From DATBGO01 sp963695645 (GTDB lineage Bacteria; Actinomycetota; Actinomycetes; Streptosporangiales; Streptosporangiaceae), in the NCBI GenBank assembly GCA_963695645.1, contig CAVOHC010000011.1, positions 1 to 64,000 on the forward strand: a DNA stretch of 64,000 nt, in the 5' to 3' direction. Shown one piece after another: positions 42,517 through 51,590 of this stretch. The notes under the pieces were generated by a model that was not told the DNA's origin, searched no databases, and saw only the letters and a list, made by a program, of their open reading frames with translations. Numbering within the stretch: position 1 is the stretch's first letter; every line of letters starts with the position of its first letter. The position numbers and the translations under genes were made by a program.

Positions 42517-43614
42517 TTACCGCGGCAGCGCGGCCCCTCCGTTGGCCACGGGCCTTGCCGCCGCGAAGCCCGGCTTGATCACCGAGTTGATGATGTTCAG
42601 GCGCTCGTCGAAGGGCGCGAACGCGCTCTTCATCGCGTTGATGGTCAGCCACTGGATGTCCGCCCAGCCGTAGCCGAATGCCTCGGTCAGCGCGTGAAAC
42701 TCCGACGACAGGCTCACGCCGCTCATCAGCCTGTTGTCGGTATTCACCGTCACCCGGAACGAGAGCTCGCGCAGCAGCCCGATCGGATGATCCTTGATGG
42801 AAGCGACCGCCCCGGTCTGCACGTTCGAGGTCGGGCACATCTCCAGCGGGATCCTGCGGTCCCGCACGTAGCCCGCCAGCCTGCCCAGCGACGCCGACCC
42901 ATCCGGCGCCACCTGGATGTCGTCGATGATCCGGACTCCGTGACCGAGGCGCTCCGCGCCGCACCACTGCAGTGCTTCCCAGATGGACGGCAGCCCGAAT
43001 CCCTCGCCCGCGTGGATGGTGATGTGGAAGTTCTCCCGCGCGACGTACTGGAACGCGTCCAGGTGCCTGCTCGGCGGGCTGCCCGCCTCGGCGCCCGCGA
43101 TATCGAACCCGACCACGCCGGCGTCCCGGTGCCGCACCGCAAGCTCGGCGATCTCCAGTGACCTTGCTGCCGTCCGCATGGCGGTGAGCAAGGCATAGAC
43201 GGTAATACCCCGCCCGCTGCTGCCGCGCCTGAAGCCCTCGACGACGGCCTCGACCACCTGGTCGAGGCTCAGGCCGCGACCCACATGCAGCTCGGGAGCG
43301 AACCTGACCTCCGCGTACACGACGCCGTCGGCCGCCAGGTCCTCGGCGCACTCGGCGGCCACCCGGATCAGGGCCTCCCTGGTCTGCATCACCGCCACTG
43401 TGTGCTGGAAGGCCTCCAGGTAGAGCTCGAGCTTGCCGCGCTGCGCCACGCCGGTCATCCAGCGCGTCAGCTCCGTCACGTCGGTCGACGGCAGGCCCTG
43501 GTAGCCGGTCTGGCCGGCGAGTTCGATGATGGTCGCGGGGCGCAGCCCGCCGTCAAGATGATCGTGCAGCAGGACCTTGGGTACCGCTCGGATCTCGTCA
43601 AGTGTCACAGGCAC
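42517..43614 (-). CDS. add: Adenosine deaminase
   Basis: A 365-residue zinc deaminase that turns adenosine and deoxyadenosine into inosine forms. LLHDHLDGGLRP holds the HxH zinc pair, HAGEGFG the third His and catalytic Glu, ERLGHGVRI the next His, and VTVNTDNRLMSG the terminal Asp segment. It follows deoA by ten bases on the minus strand, so cdd, deoA and add form one operon. Its product would feed the purine nucleoside phosphorylase, which is broken in this window. Confidence 0.96.
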   Translation of the reverse strand: MPVTLDEIRAVPKVLLHDHLDGGLRPATIIELAGQTGYQGLPSTDVTELTRWMTGVAQRGKLELYLEAFQHTVAVMQTREALIRVAAECAEDLAADGVVYAEVRFAPELHVGRGLSLDQVVEAVVEGFRRGSSGRGITVYALLTAMRTAARSLEIAELAVRHRDAGVVGFDIAGAEAGSPPSRHLDAFQYVARENFHITIHAGEGFGLPSIWEALQWCGAERLGHGVRIIDDIQVAPDGSASLGRLAGYVRDRRIPLEMCPTSNVQTGAVASIKDHPIGLLRELSFRVTVNTDNRLMSGVSLSSEFHALTEAFGYGWADIQWLTINAMKSAFAPFDERLNIINSVIKPGFAAARPVANGGAALPR

Positions 43615-43624
43615 CTCCCCATTC

Positions 43625-44899
43625 TCACAGACCGATCCGGTCGAGCACCCGCGAGCCGACGGCGGGGGGCTGGGCTGTTATCTCGATCGCGCCTGCTAGC
43701 GCCGCGCGGGCCCGGCTGAACCGGCCCTCGTCGTCGCCGCGCAGCTCCAGCACCGGCTGGCCGTGCTCGACCCGCTCGCCCGGCTTGGCCATGCAGATGA
43801 TCCCGGCGGCGGCGCTCACCGGATCCTCCTTGCGGGCCCGGCCCGCGCCGAGCCGCCAGGCGGCCACCCCGACCGCGCGGGCATCCAGCCGGTGCAGCCA
43901 GCCCGCCGCCTGCGCCGTCACGACCTCGGCACGGGCGGCCTGCGGCAGCTGCGCGTCGGCGTCACCGCCCTGGGCGGCGATCATCCGGCGGTACCTGTCC
44001 ATCGCCCGGCCGTCGGCCAGGGCTGCCTCCGGGTCCGCGTCGAGGCCGGCCAGCAAGAGCATCTCGCGGGCCAGCGCCAGGGTCACCTCGGTCAGGTCGG
44101 GCGGCCCCTCGCCGCGCAGCACCGCGACTGCCTCGGCCACCTCCACGGCATTGCCAACGGCCCGGCCGAGCGGCGCGTCCATCCCGGTGATCAGCGCGAT
44201 GGTCCGCACGCCCTGTTCCTCGCCGAGCGTCACCATGGTCTGCGCCAGCCGCCGTGCGTCGGCCATCTCCTGCATGAATGCGCCGCTGCCGACTTTCACG
44301 TCGAGGACCAGCGCCGCCGTGCCCTCGGCGATCTTCTTGGACATGATCGAGCTCGCGATCAGCGGGATCGACTCGACGGTCCCCGTGACGTCGCGCAGCG
44401 CGTACAGCTTGCGGTCGGCGGGGGCCAGGCCAGGACCGGCCGCGCAGATCACGCACCCGGTATCGGCGAGCACGGCGGTCATCTCCGCGGCCGACAGCAC
44501 GGCCCGCCACCCGGGGATGGACTCCAGCTTGTCCAGGGTGCCGCCGGTGTGGCCGAGGCCGCGGCCGGACAGCTGCGGCACCGCGGCACCGCAGCTGGCC
44601 ACCAGCGGGGCCAGGATCAGCGAGACCTTGTCGCCGACCCCGCCGGTGGAATGCTTGTCGACCGTGGGAAAGGGCACGCCGCTGAGGTCAAGCCGCTCGC
44701 CCGAGCTGATCATCGCCGCTGTCCAGGCGCGCAGCTCGGCGGGATCGAGGCCGCGGAAGTAGATGGCCATCGCCATCGCGGACATCTGCTCGTCCGCGAT
44801 CGCCCCTTCGGTATAGGCACTGATCAGCCAGCTGATCTCAGCGGCGGTGAGCGCGCGGCCGTCCCGCTTGGCGCGGATCAGCTCGACGGCGTCAGGCAT
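43625..44899 (-). CDS. deoA: Pyrimidine-nucleoside/thymidine phosphorylase
   Basis: A 424-residue enzyme that splits thymidine, deoxyuridine and perhaps uridine with phosphate. The family signature SGRGLGHTGGTLDKLESIPG and the phosphate loop KHSTGGVGDKVSL are present, as are DVKVGSGAFM and the C-terminal domain with EDPVSAAAGI. It starts five bases after the cdd stop, with which it is translated as a unit. Confidence 0.97.
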   Translation of the reverse strand: MPDAVELIRAKRDGRALTAAEISWLISAYTEGAIADEQMSAMAMAIYFRGLDPAELRAWTAAMISSGERLDLSGVPFPTVDKHSTGGVGDKVSLILAPLVASCGAAVPQLSGRGLGHTGGTLDKLESIPGWRAVLSAAEMTAVLADTGCVICAAGPGLAPADRKLYALRDVTGTVESIPLIASSIMSKKIAEGTAALVLDVKVGSGAFMQEMADARRLAQTMVTLGEEQGVRTIALITGMDAPLGRAVGNAVEVAEAVAVLRGEGPPDLTEVTLALAREMLLLAGLDADPEAALADGRAMDRYRRMIAAQGGDADAQLPQAARAEVVTAQAAGWLHRLDARAVGVAAWRLGAGRARKEDPVSAAAGIICMAKPGERVEHGQPVLELRGDDEGRFSRARAALAGAIEITAQPPAVGSRVLDRIGL

Positions 44900-44904
44900 C
44901 GGCG

Positions 44905-45312
44905 TCAGGCATCGGCGTCACGCCGCGCGGTCAGGTCGGCCCCGGTGAATGCCCCGGGCAGGAGCTCGCCCAGCTCACGGGGTCCCGACTCGGCGTCGAG
45001 CAGCAGGCCCGGGCCCCCGGCTTCGAGCAGCAGCTGGCGGCAGCGCCCGCAGGGCACCAGCGGGGCGCCGTCAGCGGCGACCACGCTGACCGCCACCAGC
45101 TGTCCGGCGCCGGCCGCGTGCAGCGCCGACACCAGGCCGCACTCGGCGCACAGGGTGAGGCCGTAGGAGGCGTTCTCCACGTTGCAGCCGGCCACGATCT
45201 GGCCGTCCGAGGCCTGGCCCGCCGCGCCGACGCGCAGGCGCGAGTAAGGGGCGTAGGCGGTGCGCGCCGCCGCGGTGGCAGCGGCACGCAGCGCGGCCCA
45301 GTCGATCGCCAT
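44905..45312 (-). CDS. cdd: Cytidine deaminase
   Basis: A 135-residue homotetrameric-type cytidine deaminase. NVENASYGLTLCAECG holds the first zinc Cys and catalytic Glu, and VPCGRCRQLL the other two Cys. It makes uridine and deoxyuridine for the phosphorylase encoded next. GGAGGCACGA precedes the ATG. It is the first gene of the minus-strand salvage operon. Confidence 0.97.
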   Translation of the reverse strand: MAIDWAALRAAATAAARTAYAPYSRLRVGAAGQASDGQIVAGCNVENASYGLTLCAECGLVSALHAAGAGQLVAVSVVAADGAPLVPCGRCRQLLLEAGGPGLLLDAESGPRELGELLPGAFTGADLTARRDADA

Positions 45313-45520
45313 TCGTGCCTCCTGCCGAGCGGATGCTGAGCGGCTGCGGGCGGCCGCCGAGCGGGTGCTGAGCGGCTGCCGACCGGCTGCGGAGCGGCTG
45401 GCTGCCGAGCGTACCGGAGAACCCGGCCGGGTCAGGCTTTGCCCGGCTGGCCATCGGGATCACCAGGTCAGCGATGCCGCCGGGCGGTTTTAGCTGGATC
45501 TTCCGTGCCAATGCCCCTAC
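45313..45520. other. Divergent gap with short imperfect repeats
   Basis: Around 45333-45405 a GCCGAGCGG/TGCTGAGCGGCTGC motif recurs three or four times. The gap should hold the cdd promoter. On the plus strand it leads directly into a permease remnant without a start, consistent with a deletion end point here. Confidence 0.5.
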
Positions 45521-45985
45521 GCGGCGATCATTCTCGTCCAGGTCGGCCCCCTGTTCAGTACCAGATGGGGGCTGCGGGTCCGGGCGGTGGGCGAGCACCC
45601 GACAGCCGCCGACACGGTCGGCATCAGGGTGCTTGCAACCAGGTACCGAAATGTCATTATGGGCGGTGTGCTCGCAGGAATCGGTGGGGCGTACCTGACG
45701 GTCGGGTCGGTCGGGACCTTCAGCCCGGGAATGTCGTCCGGGCTCGGCTATATCGCCCTGGCTGCCATGATCTTCGGTCGCTGGACGCCGCTGGGCGCGA
45801 CCGCGGCCGCGCTGCTCTTCGGCTTCACCGAGGCGCTCGGAAACGTCATGGCCAGCATCAACGTCCCGATTCCCGCATACATCCTGGCCATGGCGCCCTA
45901 CGTGGCCACGATCGTCGCGGTGGCCGGGCTGGTCGGCAACGTGCGGGCGCCCCGGGCCGACGGAAAGCCGTACGTCAAGGCATGA
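45521..45985 (+). pseudogene. 3' remnant of a BMP-type (nucleoside) ABC permease
   Basis: The frame from 45521 reads AAIILVQVGPLFSTRWGLRV and RAVGEHPTAADTVGI, then GGVLAGIGGAYLTVGSVGTF and ALAAMIFGRWTPLGA, which is the C-terminal third of a BPL/BMP-family permease such as the second permease of a nucleoside importer. The N-terminal two thirds and the ATPase and lipoprotein genes are missing. A stop lies upstream at 45491. A GTG at 45587 could start a 132-residue fragment. Its TGA overlaps the PNP ATG by three bases, the normal coupling of such operons. Confidence 0.75.
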
Positions 45986-46984
45986 CCACCGACCCCTACG
46001 CAGCCGCGGCGGCGAGCGCGGCACGGCTGGCGCAGCTCACCGGCCAGCCGGCGCATGACATCGCGGTGGTTCTCGGCTCCGGCTGGGCGGCCGCCGCCGA
46101 CGCCCTGACCGCCGCCCCGAACCCGGCCACCGCCCAAGTCCCGGCCACCGCCCAAGACCCGGCCAATACCCCGCACCCCGCAGGCCCCGCCAATGCCCCG
46201 CACCCCGCAGGCCCGGCCAATACCCCGCAACCCGCAGGCCCCGCCAATACCCCGCACCCCGCAGGCCCGGCCAATACCCCGCAACGCCGCCGGGCTGGCC
46301 GAGGTCGCTCTCGGCGACCTCGGCGGCTTCCCGGAACCCACGGTCAGCGGCCACGTGCCCACGGTCCGCTCGGTCGCCGTCGGCGGCCGGCGCGTCCTGG
46401 TGTTCCTTGGCCGGGCGCACCTGTACGAGGGCTGTCCGGTGGCCGCCGTGGTGCACGGCGTGCGGACGGCGGTCGCGGCGGGCTGCCGGGTCATCGTGCT
46501 GACCAACGCCGCGGGCGGGATCCGCGACGGGCTTCGGGTCGGCCAGCCGGTGCTGATCAGTGACCATCTGAATCTCACCGGCCGCTCACCGCTCACCGGA
46601 CGGCGGCCGCCGGACGGGTACCCGTCCCGGTTCACCGACCTGACCGACCTGTACGCCAAACGCCTCCGCGCGCTGGCCGCCCGCGCCGACCCCAGCCTGG
46701 CCGAAGGCGTCTACGCGGCGCTGCCCGGGCCGCACTTCGAGACCCCTGCGGAGATCCGGATGCTCCGGTCGGCCGGAGCTGACCTGGTCGGGATGTCCAC
46801 CGCGTTGGAGGCCATCGCCGCCCGCCACCTCGGCGCTGAGGTGCTTGGCATCTCGCTGGTGAGCAACCTCGCGGCCGGGCTCAGCGCCGAGGGCCTCGAT
46901 CACCTTGATGTTCTCGCCGTCGGCCAGGCCGCTGCGGCCCGGATGGGCGCCCTGCTGGCGCAGATCCTGCCCGGGGCCGGCTGA
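45982..46984 (+). pseudogene. Purine nucleoside phosphorylase split by a minisatellite and frameshift
   Basis: The ATG at 45982 begins a PNP N-terminus (LAQLTGQPAHDIAVVLGSGW, then AAAADAL). After ALTAAPN the frame enters PANTPHPAG repeats and then nonsense. The rest of PNP lies one base over, from AAGLAEVALGDLGGFPEPTV through VLTNAAGGIRDGL, ALPGPHFETPAEI and VGMSTALEAIAARHLG to GALLAQILPGAG. The 27-base unit itself keeps frame, so a separate single-base change near the repeat end breaks the gene. Unless the shift is bridged, purine nucleoside phosphorolysis would be lost. A sequencing error in the repeat is possible. Confidence 0.75.
46160..46284 (+). repeat. 27-bp minisatellite inside the PNP gene
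   Basis: Four full 27-base units and a partial fifth, of the form CGGCCAATACCCCGCACCCC plus GCAGGCC, alternate CGGCC/CCGCC starts. Two shorter related motifs (CCGGCCACCGCCCAAG) precede them. The array sits where normal PNP has a short loop after the GSGW phosphate motif. Confidence 0.9.
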
Positions 46985-46985
46985 C

Positions 46986-48677
46986 ATGCTCCCCGAGGAC
47001 CTGCAGGCGCAGGTGGACGCCTGGCTCGCCGACGATCCCGACGAGCGGGACCGGGCTGAGCTGAAGGCCCTGGCCGGCGACGACAGCCCGCCGGCCCGCG
47101 AGGAACTGGCGGACAGGTTCAGCGGGCGGCTCGAGTTCGGCACCGCCGGGCTCCGCGGCGCGGTCGCCGCGGGCCCGAACCGGATGAACAGGGCGGTCGT
47201 CCGCGGCACCACCGCCGCGCTGGCCCGGTGGCTGGTTGGCCGGCGCAGCGACGCCGCGCAGGCAGGTGTCGTCATCGGCTGTGACGCCAGGCACCGCTCC
47301 GACGAGTTCGCCGACGAAGCCGCCGCCGTGCTGGCCGGGGCCGGCGTCCGGGTGCACCTGCTGCCGAAGCAACTCCCCACCCCGTTGCTCGCCTTCGCCG
47401 TCCGGCGGCTGTCCGCGGCCGCCGGAATCATGATCACGGCCAGCCACAACCCGCCCGCCGACAACGGCTACAAGCTCTACCTCGACGACGGCGCTCAGAT
47501 CATTCCGCCCTCTGACGCCGAGATCGAGGCGGCGATCCACGGCCTCGGCGCGCTCTCCCAGATCCCGCTCGCCGAGCCGGACAGCGCGCTGATCACCAGG
47601 CACGGCGATGAGATGGCGAGGGCCTACCTCGACGCGGTCTGCGCCCTGTCCCCCGCGCCGCCCGGCGCGGCCTGGCTGCGCTTCGTCTACACGCCGCTGC
47701 ACGGTGTCGCCGGGGGCATCGCGCTGCGCGCCTTCGAGCAGGCTGGCTTCACCGAACCTGACATCGTCACCGCCCAGGCCGAGCCCGACCCGGATTTCCC
47801 GACGGTGGCGTTCCCCAACCCCGAGGAGCCAGGCGCGCTCGACCAGGCGCTGGCGGTGGCCCGCCAGTCCAATGCCGAGCTGCTGATCGCCAACGACCCG
47901 GACGGCGACCGGCTGGCCGTGGCCGTACCCGACCCCGATGTGCCAGGCGGCTGGCGCACGCTGACCGGCGACCAGGTCGGCGCGCTGCTCGGCGCCTACC
48001 TGCTGGCACGCAGCCCGGACGAGCCGCAGCCAGACCGCAGGCTGGTCGTCTCGACCGTCGTGTCAGGCACGCTGCTGGCCCGCATCGCGGCGGCGGCCGG
48101 CGCGCAGTACGCCCAGACACTCACCGGATTCAAGTGGATCGTCCGTGCGTCCGAGCATCACCCGGATACCCGTTTCGTCTTTGGTTATGAAGAGGCACTT
48201 GGCTACGCGATCGGCGATGTCGTCAGGGACAAGGACGGGATCGGTGCCGCGCTCGCCGTGCTCGGCCTGGCCGCGCGGGCCCGCTCCGGCGGGGAATCGC
48301 TGCTGGACGCCTACGACGCGCTGGAGGCCAAGCACGGCGTGCACCTGACGGCGCAGCTCACCGTGGCCACCGATGCGCCGCTGGACATCATGGCGCGGCT
48401 GCGGGCGGCGCCGCCACGGGACTTCGGCGGCGTGAGCGTGCTGTCCGTCGACGACCTCACCGGCGGGACCCCGGAACTGCCGCCGGCCGACGTGCTCCGC
48501 TTCCACCTGTCCGGGGCGCGGGTGGTCATCAGGCCGAGCGGCACCGAGCCGAAGATCAAGGCCTACCTCGAGATCGTCGAGCCGATCATCGGCGGGCGGC
48601 TGGAGGAAGCAAGGCTGGCCGCCCGCAGGCGGCTGGACCCGCTGCGCGACGCTGTGCAGGAAAAACTTGCTGATTAA
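46986..48677 (+). CDS. Phosphopentomutase/phosphomannomutase-type phosphohexomutase
   Basis: A 563-residue alpha-D-phosphohexomutase. Start ATG 46986 lies two bases after the PNP stop. Catalytic serine in TASHNPPADNGYK, metal-binding DPDGDR, sugar-binding GYEEALGY and phosphate-binding RPSGTEPKIKAY are present. In this operon position, next to PNP and with cdd, deoA, add and deoC nearby, it probably interconverts ribose or deoxyribose 1- and 5-phosphate, linking phosphorolysis to deoC. A role with hexose phosphates cannot be excluded. Confidence 0.93.
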   Translation: MLPEDLQAQVDAWLADDPDERDRAELKALAGDDSPPAREELADRFSGRLEFGTAGLRGAVAAGPNRMNRAVVRGTTAALARWLVGRRSDAAQAGVVIGCDARHRSDEFADEAAAVLAGAGVRVHLLPKQLPTPLLAFAVRRLSAAAGIMITASHNPPADNGYKLYLDDGAQIIPPSDAEIEAAIHGLGALSQIPLAEPDSALITRHGDEMARAYLDAVCALSPAPPGAAWLRFVYTPLHGVAGGIALRAFEQAGFTEPDIVTAQAEPDPDFPTVAFPNPEEPGALDQALAVARQSNAELLIANDPDGDRLAVAVPDPDVPGGWRTLTGDQVGALLGAYLLARSPDEPQPDRRLVVSTVVSGTLLARIAAAAGAQYAQTLTGFKWIVRASEHHPDTRFVFGYEEALGYAIGDVVRDKDGIGAALAVLGLAARARSGGESLLDAYDALEAKHGVHLTAQLTVATDAPLDIMARLRAAPPRDFGGVSVLSVDDLTGGTPELPPADVLRFHLSGARVVIRPSGTEPKIKAYLEIVEPIIGGRLEEARLAARRRLDPLRDAVQEKLAD

Positions 48678-48746
48678 CGACCCGTCGGCGCCGGTCAGCG
48701 GCGCCCGGGGTCGCCGCATCGGGCCGCGCGTGGCAAGCTCAGCATC

Positions 48747-49283
48747 ATGACCAGCTCGCATGACGACCCGGCCTGCGAGGTGGCGCACGGCACCGTGCCG
48801 CCCGGCGCGCCAGCCGAGGCGGACCGGCGGGTGCTGGTCGCCGTCTTTGCCTCGCCGGTCGCCGATTTCCTGCTCAGGTACGGCAGCGACGCCGGCTACC
48901 GCACCGTGCTGGTGGAGCCGGACCTGGACCGTGCCCGCGCCGCTGCCGAGGCCGGCACCATGGTGGAGCCCGCCATGGTGGCCTTCCCGGCCGGGTCGGC
49001 TGACGTGGTGGTCACCGATCATCACCGGCCGGAACTCGGGGTCATGCTCCGTGATGCCCTGGACAGCAAGGCGCGGTGGGTCGGCATCATGGGCAACCCG
49101 CGTGTCCCGGCGCCGCACATCCCGGCGCTGGCCGCGCTTGGCGTGCCGGAGGAGCAGATCAGCCAGGTGCACCGGCCAGTGGGCCTGAACATCGGCTCAC
49201 GGGCGCCCGCGGAGATCGCGATCGCCACCATCGCCGGACTGATCGCCAGCAGGAACGGCAGGCCGGGTGGCTTCGAGTTCTGA
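48747..49283 (+). CDS. XdhC-like Rossmann protein lacking the N-terminal domain
   Basis: A 178-residue protein equal to the C-terminal half of XdhC/CoxI proteins. VLVAVFASPVADFLLRYGSD begins a Rossmann-like domain, VVVTDHHRPELGVML, WVGIMGNPRVPAPHIPAL, and QVHRPVGLNIGSRAPAEIA are family blocks. The N-terminal CoxI domain is absent. XdhC delivers the sulfurated molybdenum cofactor to xanthine dehydrogenase; this would fit purine breakdown, but no xdhAB is in the window. It follows the mutase by 69 bases. Confidence 0.88.
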   Translation: MTSSHDDPACEVAHGTVPPGAPAEADRRVLVAVFASPVADFLLRYGSDAGYRTVLVEPDLDRARAAAEAGTMVEPAMVAFPAGSADVVVTDHHRPELGVMLRDALDSKARWVGIMGNPRVPAPHIPALAALGVPEEQISQVHRPVGLNIGSRAPAEIAIATIAGLIASRNGRPGGFEF

Positions 49284-49378
49284 GGCCGCTCCGGCAAGGC
49301 TTTCATCCTGCTGTTGTGCCTGACGTCAGTTGCAAGATGGTGACAAGCTATCTGGCAGCACACCGGAAAGGGGAAGCG

Positions 49379-49486
49379 ATGCAGGCAGCAGCCCCGCTGC
49401 TCAGCCAGGCCGAGCGCGCTGCCGTGCGGGACCGGCGCCGGGCGCGGCCCGATGCGCGCGCGCCGGCCGGGGCGGCACGGCGATGA
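49379..49486 (+). CDS. Possible 35-residue leader protein coupled to DUF3052
   Basis: ATG 49379 has GGAAAGGGG upstream and encodes MQAAAPLLSQAERAAVRDRR followed by a basic Ala/Pro/Arg tail. Its TGA (49484-49486) overlaps the DUF3052 ATG in an ATGA junction, the usual sign of translational coupling. It resembles no known family. It may be a small protein or only a leader. Confidence 0.45.
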   Translation: MQAAAPLLSQAERAAVRDRRRARPDARAPAGAARR

Positions 49487-49908
49487 CAGCTGAAACCGGT
49501 TACTCGCATACGCCGCTGCCGAGAAAGCTCGGTATCGGCCCTGAGGATACCGTCGCCTTAGTAGGCGCTCCCGAGTGGTTCATCGACATGCTGGGCGGCC
49601 TACCCGAGGTAGCCGCCGTGCACACGGACCTGAGCGGAGCCGAGCTGTTCGACGTCATCATCGTGTTCGTGGAATGGCGGGCCGAGTTCGAAGCGGAACT
49701 CGGTCGGCTCCGCGACCGGATGGCGCCGGCCTGCGGCTTGTGGATCGCCTGGCCGAAGAAGTCCTCGAAGGTGCCCACGGACATGTCCGACGAGGTGATC
49801 CGCGAGGTTGCGCTGCCCACCGGCCTGGTCGACAACAAGGTCTGTGCGATCGACGCGACCTGGTCGGCGCTGCGCCTGGTAATCCGCCGCCAGAACCGCC
49901 CGCGATAG
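49483..49908 (+). CDS. DUF3052 family protein
   Basis: A 141-residue actinobacterial DUF3052 protein. The start MTAETGYSHTPLPRKLGI is chosen at the ATGA overlap; an in-frame extension upstream is unlikely. Family blocks VALVGAPEWFIDML, FDVIIVFVEWRAEFEAEL, GLWIAWPKKSSKVPTDMSDE and ATWSALRLVIR are present. Function is unknown; members are widespread in actinomycetes. Confidence 0.9.
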   Translation: MTAETGYSHTPLPRKLGIGPEDTVALVGAPEWFIDMLGGLPEVAAVHTDLSGAELFDVIIVFVEWRAEFEAELGRLRDRMAPACGLWIAWPKKSSKVPTDMSDEVIREVALPTGLVDNKVCAIDATWSALRLVIRRQNRPR

Positions 49909-49924
49909 CCAGCCACTAGCCAGG

Positions 49925-50180
49925 GTCCGGCGGGGCGGCCGCCAGCCAGGCCCGGCTGGCGCGGCTGCCGAGCCGTCAGACCGGCGCCGGCGGGCGCGGC
50001 CGCCAGCCGAGCCGTCAGTCCAGGACCGGCGGGCGCGGCCCCGCCCGAGCCGTCAATCCCGGGACCGGGCGGCCGCGACCGCTAGCCGAGCCGTCAGTCC
50101 GGGCCCCGGCGGCCCGGCCCGCCCGAGCCGTCAATCCCGGGACCCGGCGGGCGCGGCCCCGCCCGGGCCGTCAAACCGGG
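49925..50180. repeat. Imperfect GC-rich tandem repeats between DUF3052 and VOC genes
   Basis: About six diverged units of 35-45 bases share GAGCCGTCAGTCC or GAGCCGTCAATCC followed by GGGACC.GGCGGGCGCGGCC. They fill the whole gap between two convergent genes. Arms of neighbouring units can also pair, so the array may serve as a terminator. No gene seen. Confidence 0.75.
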
Positions 50181-50184
50181 CCGG

Positions 50185-50703
50185 TCAGTCGAGCAGCCGC
50201 TCTCCGTTGAATACGCCGAGTTCCTCGCGGTACAGCTCGAGGCCGATGCCGTTCGGGTCGCGGAAGTACATGCTCTCCTCGACGCCCCGGTCCGGGCCCA
50301 GGTAGTCCACGCCCGCCTGCTCCAGCCGTTTCTTGGCAGCGTCGAACTGCTCGGGGGAGACCGAAATCGCCAGGTGCTGCACCCCGCCGATGGTCTCGGT
50401 GAACGGCGGATGATCATGGCCGGGGAAGTCGAAGAACCCGAGCAGGTTGCGGTTGCCGATGTCGAAGAAGAAATGGTTCGATCCCGCGTAGTCCCGGTTC
50501 TCGACAAGCTCGACCAGCGGGAAGCCGAGGAACTCCTGGTAGAACCGGATGGTCTCCTCGGCGTCCCGGCAGATGAGGGCCAGGTGGTGCACGCCCTGAA
50601 CGGTTGTCGCGGGCCGGTCAGCGGGCGGCCGGAGATACCGCCTGCGCAGTTCCTCCCGGCGTGCCCTGACTTGCTCAAGCTCCTTGCCCTGTGGCTGTGG
50701 CAT
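50185..50703 (-). CDS. VOC-family (glyoxalase/dioxygenase fold) protein
   Basis: A 172-residue metal-binding VOC protein. Residues 1-34 are a charged helical extension. The fold starts VQGVHHLALICRDAEETIRF (first ligand His), with GGVQHLAISVSPEQFDAA giving the second His and GLELYREE the terminal Glu. RDPNGIGLELYR is the standard end. Such proteins isomerise, epimerise or cleave small molecules, or bind antibiotics; the role here is unknown. GGAGGAG lies upstream of the ATG. Confidence 0.9.
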   Translation of the reverse strand: MPQPQGKELEQVRARREELRRRYLRPPADRPATTVQGVHHLALICRDAEETIRFYQEFLGFPLVELVENRDYAGSNHFFFDIGNRNLLGFFDFPGHDHPPFTETIGGVQHLAISVSPEQFDAAKKRLEQAGVDYLGPDRGVEESMYFRDPNGIGLELYREELGVFNGERLLD

Positions 50704-50909
50704 GGTTGCTCCTCCCGCCTCCTCGCTCCGCTGGCGCGGCGTCGGTGGGGCCGGCCGCGATCGGCTGACATCCAGTCTCCCTCAAATGTCAATCGGGGGG
50801 TTGCCAGCCACCACCAGGGCGGCCGGGCCGGGGATGAGCGCCAGCGCAGGCAAGCCAGCAGCACCTGCGGCGTGCCCGCCCGCCGGCGGCGCCCTGGCAT
50901 GCTTGACAC

Positions 50910-51377
50910 ATGAAGGATTTGGTCCGATTGCTCCGCCGGATCGCCATCACCATCGTGGGCACCGTGATCCTCGCCGTCGGCGTGGTGCTGCTGGTGGCAC
51001 CCGGACCTGGCCTGCTCGTGATAGTCCTCGCCCTGATCGTGTTCGGCGTCGAATACGAATGGGCCAGACGCCGTGTCGGTGCGGTCCGGGCACGCGCGCG
51101 TTCGGCGGCGGACAAGGCGGCCGCCAGTCGCGTCGCCACCGCCTCCGCGGTCCTTTTTGGCGTTGGCGCCATCGGCCTGGGCGGAGTGCTGATCTTCACC
51201 GACATGCTGCCCCTGTCGGGCGTAGGGACTGGAGTGAGCGTTGCCATCGGCGGCCTGACCGTGCTGGCCACCACTGCATACAGCGTCCGGGAACTGCGGC
51301 GCACCAAAAAGGCCGATGAGATCGAACGTGCCCGGCAGACCGGGGCGCCTGAAGAGACACCTTCAAAGGACCGCTAG
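50910..51377 (+). CDS. PGPGW-family membrane protein (TIGR02611-like)
   Basis: A 155-residue protein. Helix one, at about 10-32, leads into VAPGPGLLVIVLALIVFGVE and EYEWARR, the PGPGW signature. Two more helices lie at about 80-100 and 105-125. The tail is charged. The family is widespread and of unknown role, possibly linked to envelope maintenance. It stands alone on the plus strand. Confidence 0.88.
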   Translation: MKDLVRLLRRIAITIVGTVILAVGVVLLVAPGPGLLVIVLALIVFGVEYEWARRRVGAVRARARSAADKAAASRVATASAVLFGVGAIGLGGVLIFTDMLPLSGVGTGVSVAIGGLTVLATTAYSVRELRRTKKADEIERARQTGAPEETPSKDR

Positions 51378-51590
51378 TCCTGCGGGGGTCCGATCCGCTA
51401 GGCCGACGCGAATTAGCGGCAGCGGACGTCATACGCACTGCATGCCAAAATAATGCGCGTTCCTCGCGCCGCGTCAATCCCGGCCACCAGCCGGGCCCAT
51501 GCCCGCACGCTTCGCCCGCCGCCCGCCCGCCGGGCTGGCCGACGGCCTGCCAGTGCCGCGCGGCAAGATCGTGGGAGGAGAATAGCGAGC

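Noticed and set aside
41068..43161. A 697-residue plus-strand frame antisense to deoC and add
   Set aside because: Arg/Pro/His-rich translation typical of antisense frames; both enzymes on the minus strand are complete with catalytic motifs.
43763..45166. Long plus-strand frame antisense to deoA and cdd
   Set aside because: No ribosome site or recognisable domain; mirrors conserved enzyme genes.
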